The position numbers and the translations under genes were made by a program. DNA of 64,000 nucleotides. Origin: Chitinophaga varians (GTDB lineage: Bacteria; Bacteroidota; Bacteroidia; Chitinophagales; Chitinophagaceae). The stretch spans positions 3,038,001 through 3,102,000 of the forward strand of contig NZ_JABAIA010000001.1 of NCBI RefSeq assembly GCF_012641275.1, read 5' to 3'. Of the stretch, positions 7,221-16,698 are shown piece by piece (position 1 is the first letter of the stretch; each line of letters starts with the position of its first letter). The notes beneath the pieces are model-generated. The model had not been told where the DNA came from and did not search any database. It saw only the letters and a list, made by a program, of their open reading frames with translations.

Positions 7221-8408
7221 TTATTTGATCACGCCCAGTTCCCTTCCCACTTTGGTGAAGGCGGCGATAGCTTTATCGAGATGGGCCTGTTCGTGGGCAG
7301 CGCTGAGCTGTACACGGATACGGGCCTGGCCTTTAGGCACTACAGGGAAGAAGAAACCGATCACGTAGATACCTTCTGCCAGCAGTTTTTCCGCCATTTG
7401 CTGGCTTAGTACTGCATCGTACAGCATGACAGGTACAATCGGGTGATCACCGGGCTTGATATCGAAACCGGCTTCCGTCATTTTGTTGCGGAAATACTGG
7501 GTATTGTACTCAAGTTTGTCACGCAGCTCAGTGGTTTCGCTCAGCATATCAAGTACGGCGATGGAAGCACCTACAATGCTGGGGGCCACGGAGTTGGAGA
7601 ACAGATAAGGACGGCTGCGCTGGCGCAGGATATCGATCACTTCTTTTGGACCGCTGGTGAAGCCGCCGGAAGCGCCGCCCAGAGCTTTACCAAGTGTGCC
7701 GGTGATGATGTCTACACGGCCCATAACGTTGCGGTACTCGTGGGTACCACGGCCGGTTTTGCCGAGGAAGCCGGAAGAATGGCTCTCATCAGACATAACG
7801 ATGGCGTCATATTTATCCGCCAGGTCGCAGATTTTGTCCAGCTGGGCAATGGTGCCGTCCATGCTGAACGAACCGTCTGTAACAATGATACGGCTGCGGC
7901 AGTCCTGGGCTTCTTTCAGTTTAGCTTCCAGGTCGGCCATATTGTTATGCTCATAACGGAAACGTTTGGCTTTGCACAAACGTACGCCGTCGATGATGGA
8001 AGCGTGGTTCAGGGCGTCGGAGATGATGGCGTCGTCTTCGCCGAACAGCGGCTCAAATACGCCACCATTGGCGTCGAAGGCTGCTACGTACAGGATCGTG
8101 TCTTCGGTCCCCAAAAATTTGGAGATCTTTTCTTCCAGTTCCCGGTGAATGTCCTGAGTGCCGCAAATAAAGCGGACACTGCTCATACCGTAACCATGCG
8201 TGTCGATAGCGTCTTTTGCCGCTTTGACCACAGCCGGATGGGAAGACAGTCCCAGATAGTTATTGGCGCAAAAATTTATGACAGTCTTACCGCCCACCTG
8301 TATTTCAGCTCCCTGCTCAGATGTAATGATACGCTCTCTCTTGTACAGGCCGGCTTTGTTGATTTCTTCCAGTTCTTCCCGTAAGCGGGACGTAAACTTC
8401 TTATTCAT
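7221..8408 (-). CDS. kbl: Glycine C-acetyltransferase (2-amino-3-ketobutyrate CoA ligase)
   Basis: A PLP-dependent fold-type I enzyme that joins glycine and acetyl-CoA, or cleaves 2-amino-3-ketobutyrate in threonine breakdown. From the ATG at 8408 it is 395 residues, like E. coli Kbl. Visible motifs include [14 protein letters not shown], the aspartate/histidine region [10 protein letters not shown], and [15 protein letters not shown] with the PLP-binding lysine. The reading frame is open further upstream to 8543, but those 45 residues are not Kbl-like and overlap the promoter. No threonine dehydrogenase gene adjoins it. A related AOS-family enzyme is possible but less likely. Confidence 0.92.
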   Translation of the reverse strand: MNKKFTSRLREELEEINKAGLYKRERIITSEQGAEIQVGGKTVINFCANNYLGLSSHPAVVKAAKDAIDTHGYGMSSVRFICGTQDIHRELEEKISKFLGTEDTILYVAAFDANGGVFEPLFGEDDAIISDALNHASIIDGVRLCKAKRFRYEHNNMADLEAKLKEAQDCRSRIIVTDGSFSMDGTIAQLDKICDLADKYDAIVMSDESHSSGFLGKTGRGTHEYRNVMGRVDIITGTLGKALGGASGGFTSGPKEVIDILRQRSRPYLFSNSVAPSIVGASIAVLDMLSETTELRDKLEYNTQYFRNKMTEAGFDIKPGDHPIVPVMLYDAVLSQQMAEKLLAEGIYVIGFFFPVVPKGQARIRVQLSAAHEQAHLDKAIAAFTKVGRELGVIK

Positions 8409-8440
8409 AGTAAGTACGATGTTTGATAATAACGCTTTTG

Positions 8441-8448
8441 CAAAGTTA
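8441..8448 (-). promoter_or_regulatory. -7 promoter element of kbl
   Basis: The minus strand reads TAACTTTG, a perfect TAnnTTTG, 32 bp upstream of the kbl ATG. A TTCG at 8467-8470, 18 bp away, could serve as a weak -33 element. Confidence 0.6.
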
Positions 8449-8791
8449 TAGATGATAAAAGTATTACGAATCTCCGTCGCATCCACAGTTAACGGCCCAG
8501 GGAGTAAAAAGTTTGACCAAGGTGTAACATTTACCAACAGCATTCCGTCATAATACTATCATGCCTGAAGATGCCATGTAGTGGAAAACTGAAAATTTAA
8601 CCTGTGTGAAAGAGATATAAAAATAGTGTATTAAGTAATAGGTTGATGATCAGTTTAAAAGAAACTGTTCCTGCTGTGCAAATCGAAAAATCGGATGTTA
8701 CTGACAATTAGGTGTGGGTAAGCTGGATGGGGACCATGATAGGTATTAAAGTAAAAGTCGGAACTTAGCACTAAAATCCCGCACCACCGGA
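8449..8791. other. Intergenic region between kbl and an ECF sigma gene
   Basis: Divergent promoter region. Apart from the kbl promoter I see no ORF, strong hairpin or repeat. The sigma gene promoter must lie in the last 100 bp, but no TAnnTTTG was found there, as would be expected if the sigma factor drives its own transcription. Confidence 0.4.
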
Positions 8792-9277
8792 ATGACGGAA
8801 AAGGAGTACAATAAATGTGTGGATCTGTATTCGGACAATATATTCCGCTTTATCATCAAAAATCTGGATCACGCGGAAGACGCCAGGGACGTAGTACAGA
8901 ACGCATTCGAAATATTGTGGAAGCACTGCCAGGACGTGCCTTTTGAAAAGGCTAAGTCGTACCTGTTTACAGTGGCGTACCATAATATGATCGACCATGT
9001 ACGTAAGACAAAGCGGGTGACGCTGGTAGACGAATTCAAGGATGAGATGAAAGTGTCCGACCACCGGATTAATAATGCTAAAGAGGTGATTGCCAAAGCA
9101 TTGGCTAATCTGAGTGAGGTGCAACGGTCATTGGTGCTGCTAAAAGATTACGAGGGTTACAGCTATGAGGAAATTGGTGAAATCATGCAGCTTAATCCTT
9201 CCCAGGTAAAGGTTTACCTCCATCGGGCCAGGATACATTTAAAAAATTATCTTGTAAAGATGGAAAACGTCATATAA
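8792..9277 (+). CDS. ECF sigma factor (RNA polymerase sigma-70 family)
   Basis: A 161-residue sigma factor with region 2 (LYSDNIFRFIIKNLDHAEDA, then DVVQNAFEILWKH) and region 4 (LANLSEVQRSLVLLKDYEGY, then SYEEIGEIMQLNPSQVKVYL). It should direct RNA polymerase to a small regulon when released from an anti-sigma factor. The next gene starts 17 bp downstream and encodes a membrane protein with anti-sigma-like domains, so the two probably form a sigma/anti-sigma operon that continues into a beta-barrel protein and a lipoprotein. The ATG at 8792 begins the conserved region directly. Confidence 0.93.
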   Translation: MTEKEYNKCVDLYSDNIFRFIIKNLDHAEDARDVVQNAFEILWKHCQDVPFEKAKSYLFTVAYHNMIDHVRKTKRVTLVDEFKDEMKVSDHRINNAKEVIAKALANLSEVQRSLVLLKDYEGYSYEEIGEIMQLNPSQVKVYLHRARIHLKNYLVKMENVI

Positions 9278-9294
9278 ATTTTTATAATTGTTAA

Positions 9295-10404
9295 TTGGTT
9301 AATAATAAGCAATTTTTTTTGGCTGTAGAGATCAACATATCAAATTATGAGTCTTACCTGCTCAGTTACGTGGATGACGAACTGAACGACGCGGAACAAG
9401 CTGCGCTCGAACAGTTTCTGCAAAAACATCCTCATATACAGGCTGAGCTGGACCTGCTGAAAGGCGCCCGTGTGGTGCCTGACGAGCACGTGATATTTGA
9501 TCAGAAGGCAGCCTTGTACCGTCACTCCCCGGCAGCTGCCGCAGATGATTATGCCTCTATGATGCTGAGTTATGTAGATGGAGAGTTGTCTGAGGAAGAA
9601 ACAGTCCGGTTAAAATCCTGGCTGAAGGAACATCCGGAAGGTCGTCAGGAAATGGCACTGCTGCAGGTGGTTAAGCTGGAACCGGACAATACCATCATAT
9701 TTGAAAACAAAGCCAGCCTGTATCGCAGCTCCCGTAAAACCATTAAAATGGCCCCTTACTGGTGGGGTGCTACCGCTGCCGCTGTATTGGCAGGCCTGCT
9801 TATCTGGTTATTGCCCGCTGGTAATCACCATGATAGTCAGCCTATTGCAGGTACAGTAACGCATGAGGCGGTGAAACCGCCGGTAGCCCAGCCAGCACCG
9901 GCACCTGTAGCCCAGCCAGCACCAGCGAAAACAAAAACACCTGCTGAAGCGCATGCAATCCCTGCTCCACCGGAAGTGGCGCATACGCCGGCTAACCGCA
10001 CCGCCACCAGGAAGAAGGAAGTTGTTCCGGAGAAACCCTCCCAGGCATCCCCGCAGTCACAAAATAACAATACCGTAGCCGTAGTCCCTGTACCAGCCGA
10101 TGTGCCGGTAATTTCCACCCTGCCATCGCCTCGCAACACTTCAGATGAAGTGGTGGAAAAACACTTGCAGAATACGACGCTGGCCGCGGCATCTCCGGCT
10201 GATAATACACCTTCCGCCAGTCATGCCAGGGAAACCGTTATTGCAGCCAATATACCGGCTTCGCCTGCTAAGGTGTCTGCCCCGGCGGCGGCTCCTGCCG
10301 CTGTGAAAGGGGAACTGATCCTGTCCGTCAGCGGAAGCGATAGCCGTATTCTGGACAAGGTGACGAATGTTGCTAAACTTTTCTCCCGTAAAAGGAATAA
10401 ATAA
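9295..10404 (+). CDS. Anti-sigma-like membrane protein with a tandemly duplicated cytoplasmic domain
   Basis: A 369-residue protein. Residues 18-76 and 86-144 are clear copies of each other: each has LSYVDxEL near its start, a charged helix and ends FxxKAxLYR. They resemble the cytoplasmic domain of Bacteroidota anti-sigma factors. One membrane segment follows (about 155-173), then a long Pro/Ala-rich periplasmic part. It should bind the sigma factor encoded just upstream. The start is unusual: no in-frame ATG precedes residue 89. The options are TTG at 9295, TTG at 9319, or an ATC at 9331 where relatives have the MNISNYE-type start. The start is therefore uncertain. Confidence 0.75.
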   Translation: MVNNKQFFLAVEINISNYESYLLSYVDDELNDAEQAALEQFLQKHPHIQAELDLLKGARVVPDEHVIFDQKAALYRHSPAAAADDYASMMLSYVDGELSEEETVRLKSWLKEHPEGRQEMALLQVVKLEPDNTIIFENKASLYRSSRKTIKMAPYWWGATAAAVLAGLLIWLLPAGNHHDSQPIAGTVTHEAVKPPVAQPAPAPVAQPAPAKTKTPAEAHAIPAPPEVAHTPANRTATRKKEVVPEKPSQASPQSQNNNTVAVVPVPADVPVISTLPSPRNTSDEVVEKHLQNTTLAAASPADNTPSASHARETVIAANIPASPAKVSAPAAAPAAVKGELILSVSGSDSRILDKVTNVAKLFSRKRNK

Positions 10405-10408
10405 AACT

Positions 10409-11374
10409 ATGAAGCATAAAGTTTTACTCTGTTTAATATTGATGTTATGTGTGGGATGGGCGCAGGGGCAAAACGTTGATACCAGCCATCAGGGCAATAT
10501 GGCCACAGCGCCGGCAGCTGCTCCCGTTCCGGACACTTTCTGGATCAAGGGGCTCATCCTGATCAAAGGGAAGAACGAAAAAGGTCGCAATTCCTACAAA
10601 ATATACAGTGACACCGCTTACGCCCGCGCACGGCTGAAAAAAAACCTGCAGACCAGGTGGTTTGTTTTCGACATCGGATTTAACAATTACATTGACAGGA
10701 GTGAGTATGGCGGCGCCAGCTACATTTCTTATTACCCCAATACTACCAGCTTTTATAATGGTGCAATGCCCGCAGGTAAAGCATATGACTACTCCGCTGT
10801 GGGACTGGCCACTTTTGCGCCAAGAGAAGGAAGTGAACCTTTAACACCCGCTGAATTTAAACTTATCACCGGAAAATCGATCAATTTTAATATCTGGTTA
10901 TTTGAACAGCGGCTTAATATAACAAAACACAAACTTAACTTGTTATATGCTCTGGGATTGGAAATGAATAATTTCAGATACGCCCGGAATATTACTTATC
11001 AACCCGGTTATATCACCAGGATAATCAGGGATACAGTAGAATTCTCAAAGAATAAGTTGTTTGCCGAATATATATCGATCCCGGTAATGCTAAACTTTAA
11101 TTCTAACCCGGCCCGCCCTAATCGCGCGTTTCAGGTGAGCCTGGGCGTCTCTGGCGGATATCTGATCAAATCCAGGACCAAACAGATCAGTGAGGAGAGA
11201 GGAAAAGTAAGGAAAACCGATGATTTCAACCTTAACAAATGGCGTTTCGGACTGACCAGCGAACTGGGTTATGGCCCGGTAAAGCTGTACGGCAACTTCG
11301 CCCTTACGCCTTTGCATGATTACGGATTACAACAATATCCGTTTTCTATCGGGTTGCGGTTAAACGGGTTTTAA
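10409..11374 (+). CDS. Predicted outer-membrane beta-barrel protein
   Basis: A 321-residue protein with a signal peptide (MKHKVLLCLILMLCVGWAQG). The rest alternates polar and hydrophobic residues, with many aromatic-ended strands (for example WFVFDIGFNNYIDRSEYGG and KLNLLYALGLEMNNFRYARN), as in small PorT-like outer-membrane barrels of Bacteroidota. The ATG at 10409 is four bases past the stop of the anti-sigma-like gene, so translation is probably coupled. Its place in the sigma operon suggests envelope sensing or remodelling; the function is unknown. Confidence 0.72.
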   Translation: MKHKVLLCLILMLCVGWAQGQNVDTSHQGNMATAPAAAPVPDTFWIKGLILIKGKNEKGRNSYKIYSDTAYARARLKKNLQTRWFVFDIGFNNYIDRSEYGGASYISYYPNTTSFYNGAMPAGKAYDYSAVGLATFAPREGSEPLTPAEFKLITGKSINFNIWLFEQRLNITKHKLNLLYALGLEMNNFRYARNITYQPGYITRIIRDTVEFSKNKLFAEYISIPVMLNFNSNPARPNRAFQVSLGVSGGYLIKSRTKQISEERGKVRKTDDFNLNKWRFGLTSELGYGPVKLYGNFALTPLHDYGLQQYPFSIGLRLNGF

Positions 11375-11402
11375 ATTTTTTGACCTGACCAAAATTCTAT
11401 CT

Positions 11403-11732
11403 ATGCGCTCTTTTGTCGCCCTGCTCGCATGCATTGGTTGTATTGCGTGGGTGCATTCCTGTGATAAACGCCTGCTCGGTGTAAAGGCTTCGGCAGTATC
11501 TGCTGAAGGCCAGCTTCCAGTTGATATGCCTTCCTTCAGCAGCATTCCTGTTGCGGTGCCGCAGAAGGTAATTCCCGCCACTATCCGGCAGGTTTCTGCC
11601 GTTCATAAACCAATGGTAAAGCCGGCAGTGGCCAAAAAACACCATACTGCCGTTGTCCAGGCGGATTCCCTCTGGAACAGCCTCGTGTTAGGAAAGCGCG
11701 CCGCTCTTTTAATGAACAACCTAACTCCCTGA
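11403..11732 (+). CDS. Small putative lipoprotein, last gene of the sigma operon
   Basis: A 109-residue protein with a hydrophobic N-terminus (MRSFVALLACIGCIAWVHSC) in which C20 could be a lipobox cysteine. The remainder is rich in V, A, K and P with no recognisable domain, and ends LVLGKRAALLMNNLTP. It lies 28 bp after the barrel gene on the same strand. It may be an accessory lipoprotein of the preceding genes. No further function can be supported. Confidence 0.6.
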   Translation: MRSFVALLACIGCIAWVHSCDKRLLGVKASAVSAEGQLPVDMPSFSSIPVAVPQKVIPATIRQVSAVHKPMVKPAVAKKHHTAVVQADSLWNSLVLGKRAALLMNNLTP

Positions 11733-11859
11733 TATTTAATTAAATAATTGGCTTTGTCACCTTGTTGCCCCTTCCGGTTTTCAATCGGTTGAACCTTGTC
11801 TTGTGTTACCGCTCATAGAATTATCTTTTGTGAGCCCGCTGTATTTTTTTTCCTTCCGT

Positions 11860-11867
11860 TATATTTG
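11860..11867 (+). promoter_or_regulatory. -7 promoter element of the M16 protease gene
   Basis: TATATTTG, a perfect TAnnTTTG, 33 bp before the ATG at 11901. The stretch 11733-11859 contains no gene or terminator that I can see. Confidence 0.55.
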
Positions 11868-11900
11868 GTGACTATTTTCAAACCAACCTAACAAATTTCT

Positions 11901-14843
11901 ATGAAGCTGCGTAAACTAGCTGTATCGCTGTTGTTGTTTGCAGGAAGTCTGCCAACGGCCATGGCTCAGGGAAAATTTCAGTGGAAAGAAGCTACCTCCG
12001 GCGGGTATCCCTACCGGTACGTAACAGACGACCCCATGAAAGCCCGTTTTTATACCCTGAAAAATGGCCTCACCGTTATTTTAAGTGTCAACAAAAAGGA
12101 ACCCCGTATTCAGACACTGATCGGCACCCGCGCCGGCAGCAACAACGACCCGAAGGACCATACCGGCCTGGCCCACTACCTGGAGCACCTGCTCTTTAAA
12201 GGTACCCAGCAGTATGGCTCTCTCGACTGGGCAAAGGAAAAACCCTATATCGACCAGATCGAAAGCCTGTACGACAAATACAATAAAACCACCGGCCAGG
12301 AAGCCCGGAAAGTGGTGTATCATCAAATCGACAGCGTTTCCGGCATCGCGGCCAAATATGCGATCGCCAACGAATACGATAAAATGATGACCGCCATGGG
12401 CGCTCAGGGCACCAACGCGCATACCTGGGTGGAAGAAACCATCTACGAGGAAGATATCCCCTCCAATGCGATCGACAAATACCTGACCGTACAGGCGGAA
12501 AGGTTCCGCGATCCCGTGTTCCGTCTCTTCCACACAGAACTGGAAGCGGTGTACGAGGAAAAAAACCGCGGACTGGACAACGATGGCCGTAAAGTATACG
12601 AAACCCTGCTGGCTGCCCTGTTCCCTACCCACAACTATGGTCAGCAATCTACCATCGGTACGGTAGAACATCTGAAAAACCCTAATCTCAAAGCTATCCG
12701 CAATTTCTATAACACTTACTATGTGCCTAATAACATGGCCATTGTTATGGCAGGTGACTTTGACCCGGACTACGTGATCAAAACCATCGACCAGCAGTTC
12801 GGTTATATGAAAGCGAAACCGGTAGCGGAATATAAACCAGCTCCGGAAGCTCCCTTCAAAGCTCCTGTTGTGAAAGAAGTGTTTGGCCCGGACGCTGAAA
12901 GCATTGATATCGCCTTCCGTCTGCCCGGCGCACTCGACACCCAGTCCAGCCTGGTCCTGGGCGTACTTTCCAGCATCCTGCAGAACGGTAAAGCCGGCCT
13001 GCTGGACCTGAACCTTAACAAACAACAGAAAGCACTGAGCGCCGGCGCGCAGGTATTGGGACTGAAAGACTATTCCATCCTGATTTTGTCCGGTAAAGCC
13101 AAACAGGGCCAGACACTGGACGATGTAAAAAACCTTTTGCTCGGACAACTGGACATCCTGAAAAAAGGATCTTTCGACGAGTCCCTGGTAAAAGCAATCG
13201 TGAACAACTCCAAACTGGCTGAACTGCAAGGCCTGGAAAGCAACAACAATCGCGCTACTTCCATCATGGACGCTTTCATTAAAAGCCGCGGTACCAATTG
13301 GGTACATGATGTGTCTTATGTAGATGACATGGGTAAGATCACTAAAAAGCAGATCGTTGATTACGCTAATAAATACCTCGCCAACAACTATGTGGCGGTA
13401 TACAAACGCAAAGGCGAGGATAAAAACATCCAGAAAGTGGAAAAACCTGCGATCACCCCGGTAGAAGTAAACCGTGAGGCGCAATCCGCTTTCCTGCAGA
13501 AAGTATCTGCCATCCCTGCCACACCGGTAAAACCACAATGGCTGGATTATGAGAAAGATATTCAGACTGCCCCGGTAGGCACCACCAACATGATGTACGT
13601 GCAGAACAAGGACAATGGCCTGTTCCGTTTGTACTACCGTTTTGACATGGGCTCCTGGAACAACAAGAAACTGGCCCTGGCAGCACAATACCTGCAGTTC
13701 CTGGGTACAGACAAGTATACTACCGAGCAAATCAGCAAAGAGTTTTACAATATTGCGTGCAACTTTAACGTGAGCACTTCTCCTGAAAACACCACTATCA
13801 CTATCAGTGGTTTGCAGGAGAATTTTGATAAAGCAGTTTCTTTGTTTGAACACATATTGACCAGCTGTAAACCTAACGACCAGGCACTGGTTGCCCTGAA
13901 GGGACGGTTACAGAAGTCCCGCTCTGATGCCAAACTGAACAAGTCTGCCATCATGAAAGGGGTGGTGAACTACGCTATGTACGGCGCTAACAATCCGTTC
14001 AACAATCAGTTGAGCCAGGCAGACCTGGACGCTGTTTCCGCTACGGAACTGACAGGACTGCTGCACGAGCTGCCTTCTTACAAGCATACTATTATCTATT
14101 ATGGCCCTCAGCCACTGGCTACTGCTGCAGCCGATGTACAGAAATTACATACGCTGCCTGCCAGCTTTAAGGAAGCACCAGCTGCCGTGAAATTCAGCAA
14201 AACTTCACAGACAGCTAACCAGGTGTTGTTTGCCGACTATGATATGGTGCAGACAGAAGTAAACTGGGTTGGCAATGAATCAGTTTATGATCCGGCCAAT
14301 ACAGGTATTATTTCCCTGTTCAATAACTATTTCGGCGGAGGTATGGGATCTATCGTATTCCAGACCATTCGTGAATCAAAAGCACTGGCATACTCTACCT
14401 ATGCAATGTTCGTATCTCCGGACAAAAAGGGAGAGCGCTATTCCCAGATTGCCTATGTAGGCAGCCAGGCGGATAAAATGAACGACGCTATTAAAGGTAT
14501 GAATGACCTGCTGAACGATATTCCGCGTTCTGATAAGCTGCTGGAAACCGCCAAGGAATCTATGAAGCAGGATATCGAAACAGAACGTATCACCAATGAT
14601 GGTATTATCTTCAGCTATCTGGCTGCGCAGAAACTGGGCCTCAGCACAGATATCCGCAAACAGGTGTACGAGTCTATTGATAAAATGAATTTCGATGATG
14701 TGAAGAAATTCCACGATACCAACATCGCACACAAACCTTATACATACTGTGTAGTGGCTTCCGGCAAGAAAGTCAACATGGACGATCTGAAAAAAATCGG
14801 TGAGGTGAAAACACTTTCCCTGGAAGATATTTTTGGTTATTAA
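11901..14843 (+). CDS. M16-family zinc metalloprotease (two-unit, secreted)
   Basis: A 980-residue periplasmic peptidase with a signal peptide (ends AMAQ, residue 23). The inverted zinc motif HYLEH is at 92-96 (H92, E95, H96); the third ligand is one of the glutamates in ELEAVYEE (213-220). The protein holds two M16 units: the N-terminal one is catalytic, and the C-terminal one (from about 560) lacks HxxEH, as is usual in single-chain M16 proteins. These enzymes degrade peptides in a closed chamber. It forms a single transcription unit, with its own promoter and a strong terminator. Confidence 0.93.
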   Translation: MKLRKLAVSLLLFAGSLPTAMAQGKFQWKEATSGGYPYRYVTDDPMKARFYTLKNGLTVILSVNKKEPRIQTLIGTRAGSNNDPKDHTGLAHYLEHLLFKGTQQYGSLDWAKEKPYIDQIESLYDKYNKTTGQEARKVVYHQIDSVSGIAAKYAIANEYDKMMTAMGAQGTNAHTWVEETIYEEDIPSNAIDKYLTVQAERFRDPVFRLFHTELEAVYEEKNRGLDNDGRKVYETLLAALFPTHNYGQQSTIGTVEHLKNPNLKAIRNFYNTYYVPNNMAIVMAGDFDPDYVIKTIDQQFGYMKAKPVAEYKPAPEAPFKAPVVKEVFGPDAESIDIAFRLPGALDTQSSLVLGVLSSILQNGKAGLLDLNLNKQQKALSAGAQVLGLKDYSILILSGKAKQGQTLDDVKNLLLGQLDILKKGSFDESLVKAIVNNSKLAELQGLESNNNRATSIMDAFIKSRGTNWVHDVSYVDDMGKITKKQIVDYANKYLANNYVAVYKRKGEDKNIQKVEKPAITPVEVNREAQSAFLQKVSAIPATPVKPQWLDYEKDIQTAPVGTTNMMYVQNKDNGLFRLYYRFDMGSWNNKKLALAAQYLQFLGTDKYTTEQISKEFYNIACNFNVSTSPENTTITISGLQENFDKAVSLFEHILTSCKPNDQALVALKGRLQKSRSDAKLNKSAIMKGVVNYAMYGANNPFNNQLSQADLDAVSATELTGLLHELPSYKHTIIYYGPQPLATAAADVQKLHTLPASFKEAPAAVKFSKTSQTANQVLFADYDMVQTEVNWVGNESVYDPANTGIISLFNNYFGGGMGSIVFQTIRESKALAYSTYAMFVSPDKKGERYSQIAYVGSQADKMNDAIKGMNDLLNDIPRSDKLLETAKESMKQDIETERITNDGIIFSYLAAQKLGLSTDIRKQVYESIDKMNFDDVKKFHDTNIAHKPYTYCVVASGKKVNMDDLKKIGEVKTLSLEDIFGY

Positions 14844-14863
14844 TATCATTTAAAGGCAATGCC

Positions 14864-14903
14864 AGCGCAGCATACAGCTCATTTGTATGCTGCGCTTTTT
14901 TTT
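14864..14903 (+). terminator. Rho-independent terminator of the M16 gene
   Basis: AGCGCAGCATACA (14864-14876) pairs perfectly with TGTATGCTGCGCT (14884-14896), then eight T. Confidence 0.9.
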
Positions 14904-14959
14904 GTAACACTGCAATAAATAACTACCCTGCGACGTTATCAGGATTATTTAACCACCCT

Positions 14960-15529
14960 ATGAAAAAGTGCCGAATTTACGGGTACGCAGTAATACTATT
15001 GCTGCTGCCGTTGTCAGGGTTTGTTGGGAGCAGCGTTGATCTGTACAATGTACGGTTAACCACCAGCAATATTAATCCGGACAAAATTTTCCTGCTGGTA
15101 GACAAAAGTGATTACCGGATGTATCTGTATGAAGATGTAACACTGAGAAAAATTTACAAAGTGGTTTTTGGCAACAAAGACCAGGGAGATAAGCTGGTGG
15201 AAGGCGATCGCAAAACACCGGAAGGAACGTTCCATATCCAGGCCAAAAGGATCGACAACCGATGGAGCCGCTTTATGTTGCTGGATTATCCTAATGAAGA
15301 TTCAAAACAGAAATTTTCTCAACGCCAGAACGAAGGGAGCTTGTCCCAGGGTGCGAGTATGGGAGGAGGTATTGGCATACACGGCGTGGAATATGGCGCC
15401 GGTATCCGGGATAATTACGTGGATAGCCGTATCAACTGGACATTGGGCTGTGTAAGCATGAAGAATGGCGACGTAAATGAATTATATGAAATTGTTAAAG
15501 TAGGTACGCCCGTAGTGATTCGTCCTTAA
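14960..15529 (+). CDS. L,D-transpeptidase (YkuD-domain) family protein
   Basis: A 189-residue exported protein with an N-terminal hydrophobic segment (about 8-23). The YkuD fold is recognisable: ILLVDKSDYRMYLYEDVTLR-like opening strands, KTPEGTFHI, and the catalytic pair H141 (GIHG) and C164 (TLGCVSM). Such enzymes form 3-3 peptidoglycan cross-links or attach proteins to peptidoglycan; some act as hydrolases. The usual SxGC is replaced by TLGC, so the serine is missing while the cysteine is kept. It is probably a single gene. Confidence 0.85.
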   Translation: MKKCRIYGYAVILLLLPLSGFVGSSVDLYNVRLTTSNINPDKIFLLVDKSDYRMYLYEDVTLRKIYKVVFGNKDQGDKLVEGDRKTPEGTFHIQAKRIDNRWSRFMLLDYPNEDSKQKFSQRQNEGSLSQGASMGGGIGIHGVEYGAGIRDNYVDSRINWTLGCVSMKNGDVNELYEIVKVGTPVVIRP

Positions 15530-15599
15530 AAAGGAAAGGTTTTTGCGGAGGGTAGCAGGTGTTTTCCAATGGCAGCGTAAGGGAGTACCTTTATACTGC

Positions 15600-15712
15600 A
15601 ATCATTGTGTACGGCATCTAGTGGTACAGGTTCAATGTACCATGACTCCAATATATACGGCGGGTCAGATCCTGTGAAGAGCGCGCTCCACTCGGATGGT
15701 GCGCGCTTTTTT
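15600..15712 (+). ncRNA. Possible small RNA between convergent genes
   Basis: TACCTTTA at 15586-15593 resembles the variant -7 box seen elsewhere in this window. It is followed by a hairpin, TGGTACA (15622-15628) with TGTACCA (15636-15642), and by the terminator at 15680-15712. No ORF fits. It could equally be the 3' end of the L,D-transpeptidase mRNA. Confidence 0.22.
15680..15712 (+). terminator. Rho-independent terminator
   Basis: AGCGCGC (15680-15686) pairs with GCGCGCT (15701-15707) and is followed by a T run. It ends at the stop codon of the converging hydrolase gene. Confidence 0.75.
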
Positions 15713-16655
15713 ATTGTGCCATAAAATCTTTCACCAGCTGTTTCCATACAGCGCCATCTTTCTGACAGAAGGACTGATGCCCGGCATCCTTAAAAATATG
15801 CAGTTGTTTTTGTTGGGTAGCCAGGCGACCGAACACCCGTCTCGTTTCATCGGATGTAACTCTGATGTCCTGTTGCCCCCAGCAGTAAAGCACCGGCACC
15901 TGAATGTGGCGGGCATAATCCTGCGGGTTATGGCCGAAGCCCCAGAAGCCCAGTTCCAGGCCGCCCCAGAAGGTGAGCATCTGGGATAGCGGTGTTGCCG
16001 GCAGATGCACAGCCCGCATACGGCTTTTAACGGCGTCGAGAAGGGTGGCGAATGGCGATTCGAGGATAATTTTCTGCGGAGTGAGGTGAAATTCCGGCAC
16101 TGCTTTCATGATGGCTGCCGCGCCCATGCTCATTCCCCAGAGGGTGACGGGCTTGTTGGAACGGGACAGCACATAGTCCCATGCCAGTTTCACATCTTCC
16201 GCTTCTTTGTATCCGATGGTACAGGCAGTGCCGTCACTGTTACCATGACCACGGAAATCTATCAAAAAAGTATTGTAGCCCAGTTGCCGGAACCAATAAG
16301 CTTCCGGCAGGTGTGAACCTTTGTTGCCGCCATATCCGTGAAAGAGAATAACGGTGCCTTTGGCCTGTGTTACTGGCATCCACCATCCTTCCAGGTGCAG
16401 CCTGTTGGCCGTCAGCAGCTGTACGGTGTCATAAGCAATATTGGGGCGTGCGCTGGTAATGGATTTGGAGAGCCTGACGCCGAAGAATATCATGTTTAAT
16501 TTTTCACCGATGCTCATCTCTTCCGGCCGCTTGTTGCGATGGCGGTTGTTTTCGGAGAAGTGGGTGAATTTATAGGCATGAAAAGCCGTGATGCAATTGA
16601 ACAGCAGCACAAGAAACAGGAGGGCATAGAGGGCTTTTTTGAAGAAACGCCGCAT
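15711..16655 (-). CDS. Alpha/beta hydrolase, membrane-anchored
   Basis: A 314-residue protein with an N-terminal membrane anchor (about 8-26). The alpha/beta hydrolase core has an oxyanion-type LFHGYGGNKGS, the nucleophile elbow GMSMG (serine near 157), an aspartate in the VLYCWGQQDIRV strand, and a final histidine in DAGHQSF. It resembles the BAAT/YqkD group of uncharacterised serine hydrolases. Substrate unknown; an ester or thioester substrate at the membrane is an inference. It converges on the upstream L,D-transpeptidase gene. Confidence 0.88.
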   Translation of the reverse strand: MRRFFKKALYALLFLVLLFNCITAFHAYKFTHFSENNRHRNKRPEEMSIGEKLNMIFFGVRLSKSITSARPNIAYDTVQLLTANRLHLEGWWMPVTQAKGTVILFHGYGGNKGSHLPEAYWFRQLGYNTFLIDFRGHGNSDGTACTIGYKEAEDVKLAWDYVLSRSNKPVTLWGMSMGAAAIMKAVPEFHLTPQKIILESPFATLLDAVKSRMRAVHLPATPLSQMLTFWGGLELGFWGFGHNPQDYARHIQVPVLYCWGQQDIRVTSDETRRVFGRLATQQKQLHIFKDAGHQSFCQKDGAVWKQLVKDFMAQ

Positions 16656-16698
16656 GGGATTTAACTATTTGTCTATGATATATGTGGGTATAAAAATA

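Noticed and set aside
8409..8543. N-terminal extension of Kbl
   Set aside because: The 45 extra residues are not Kbl-like and cover the TAACTTTG promoter element.
12081..13853. A 590-codon open frame on the minus strand
   Set aside because: It lies fully antisense to the M16 protease gene, whose sequence has family motifs throughout. The antisense frame stays open because TTA, CTA and TCA codons are rare in the sense strand.
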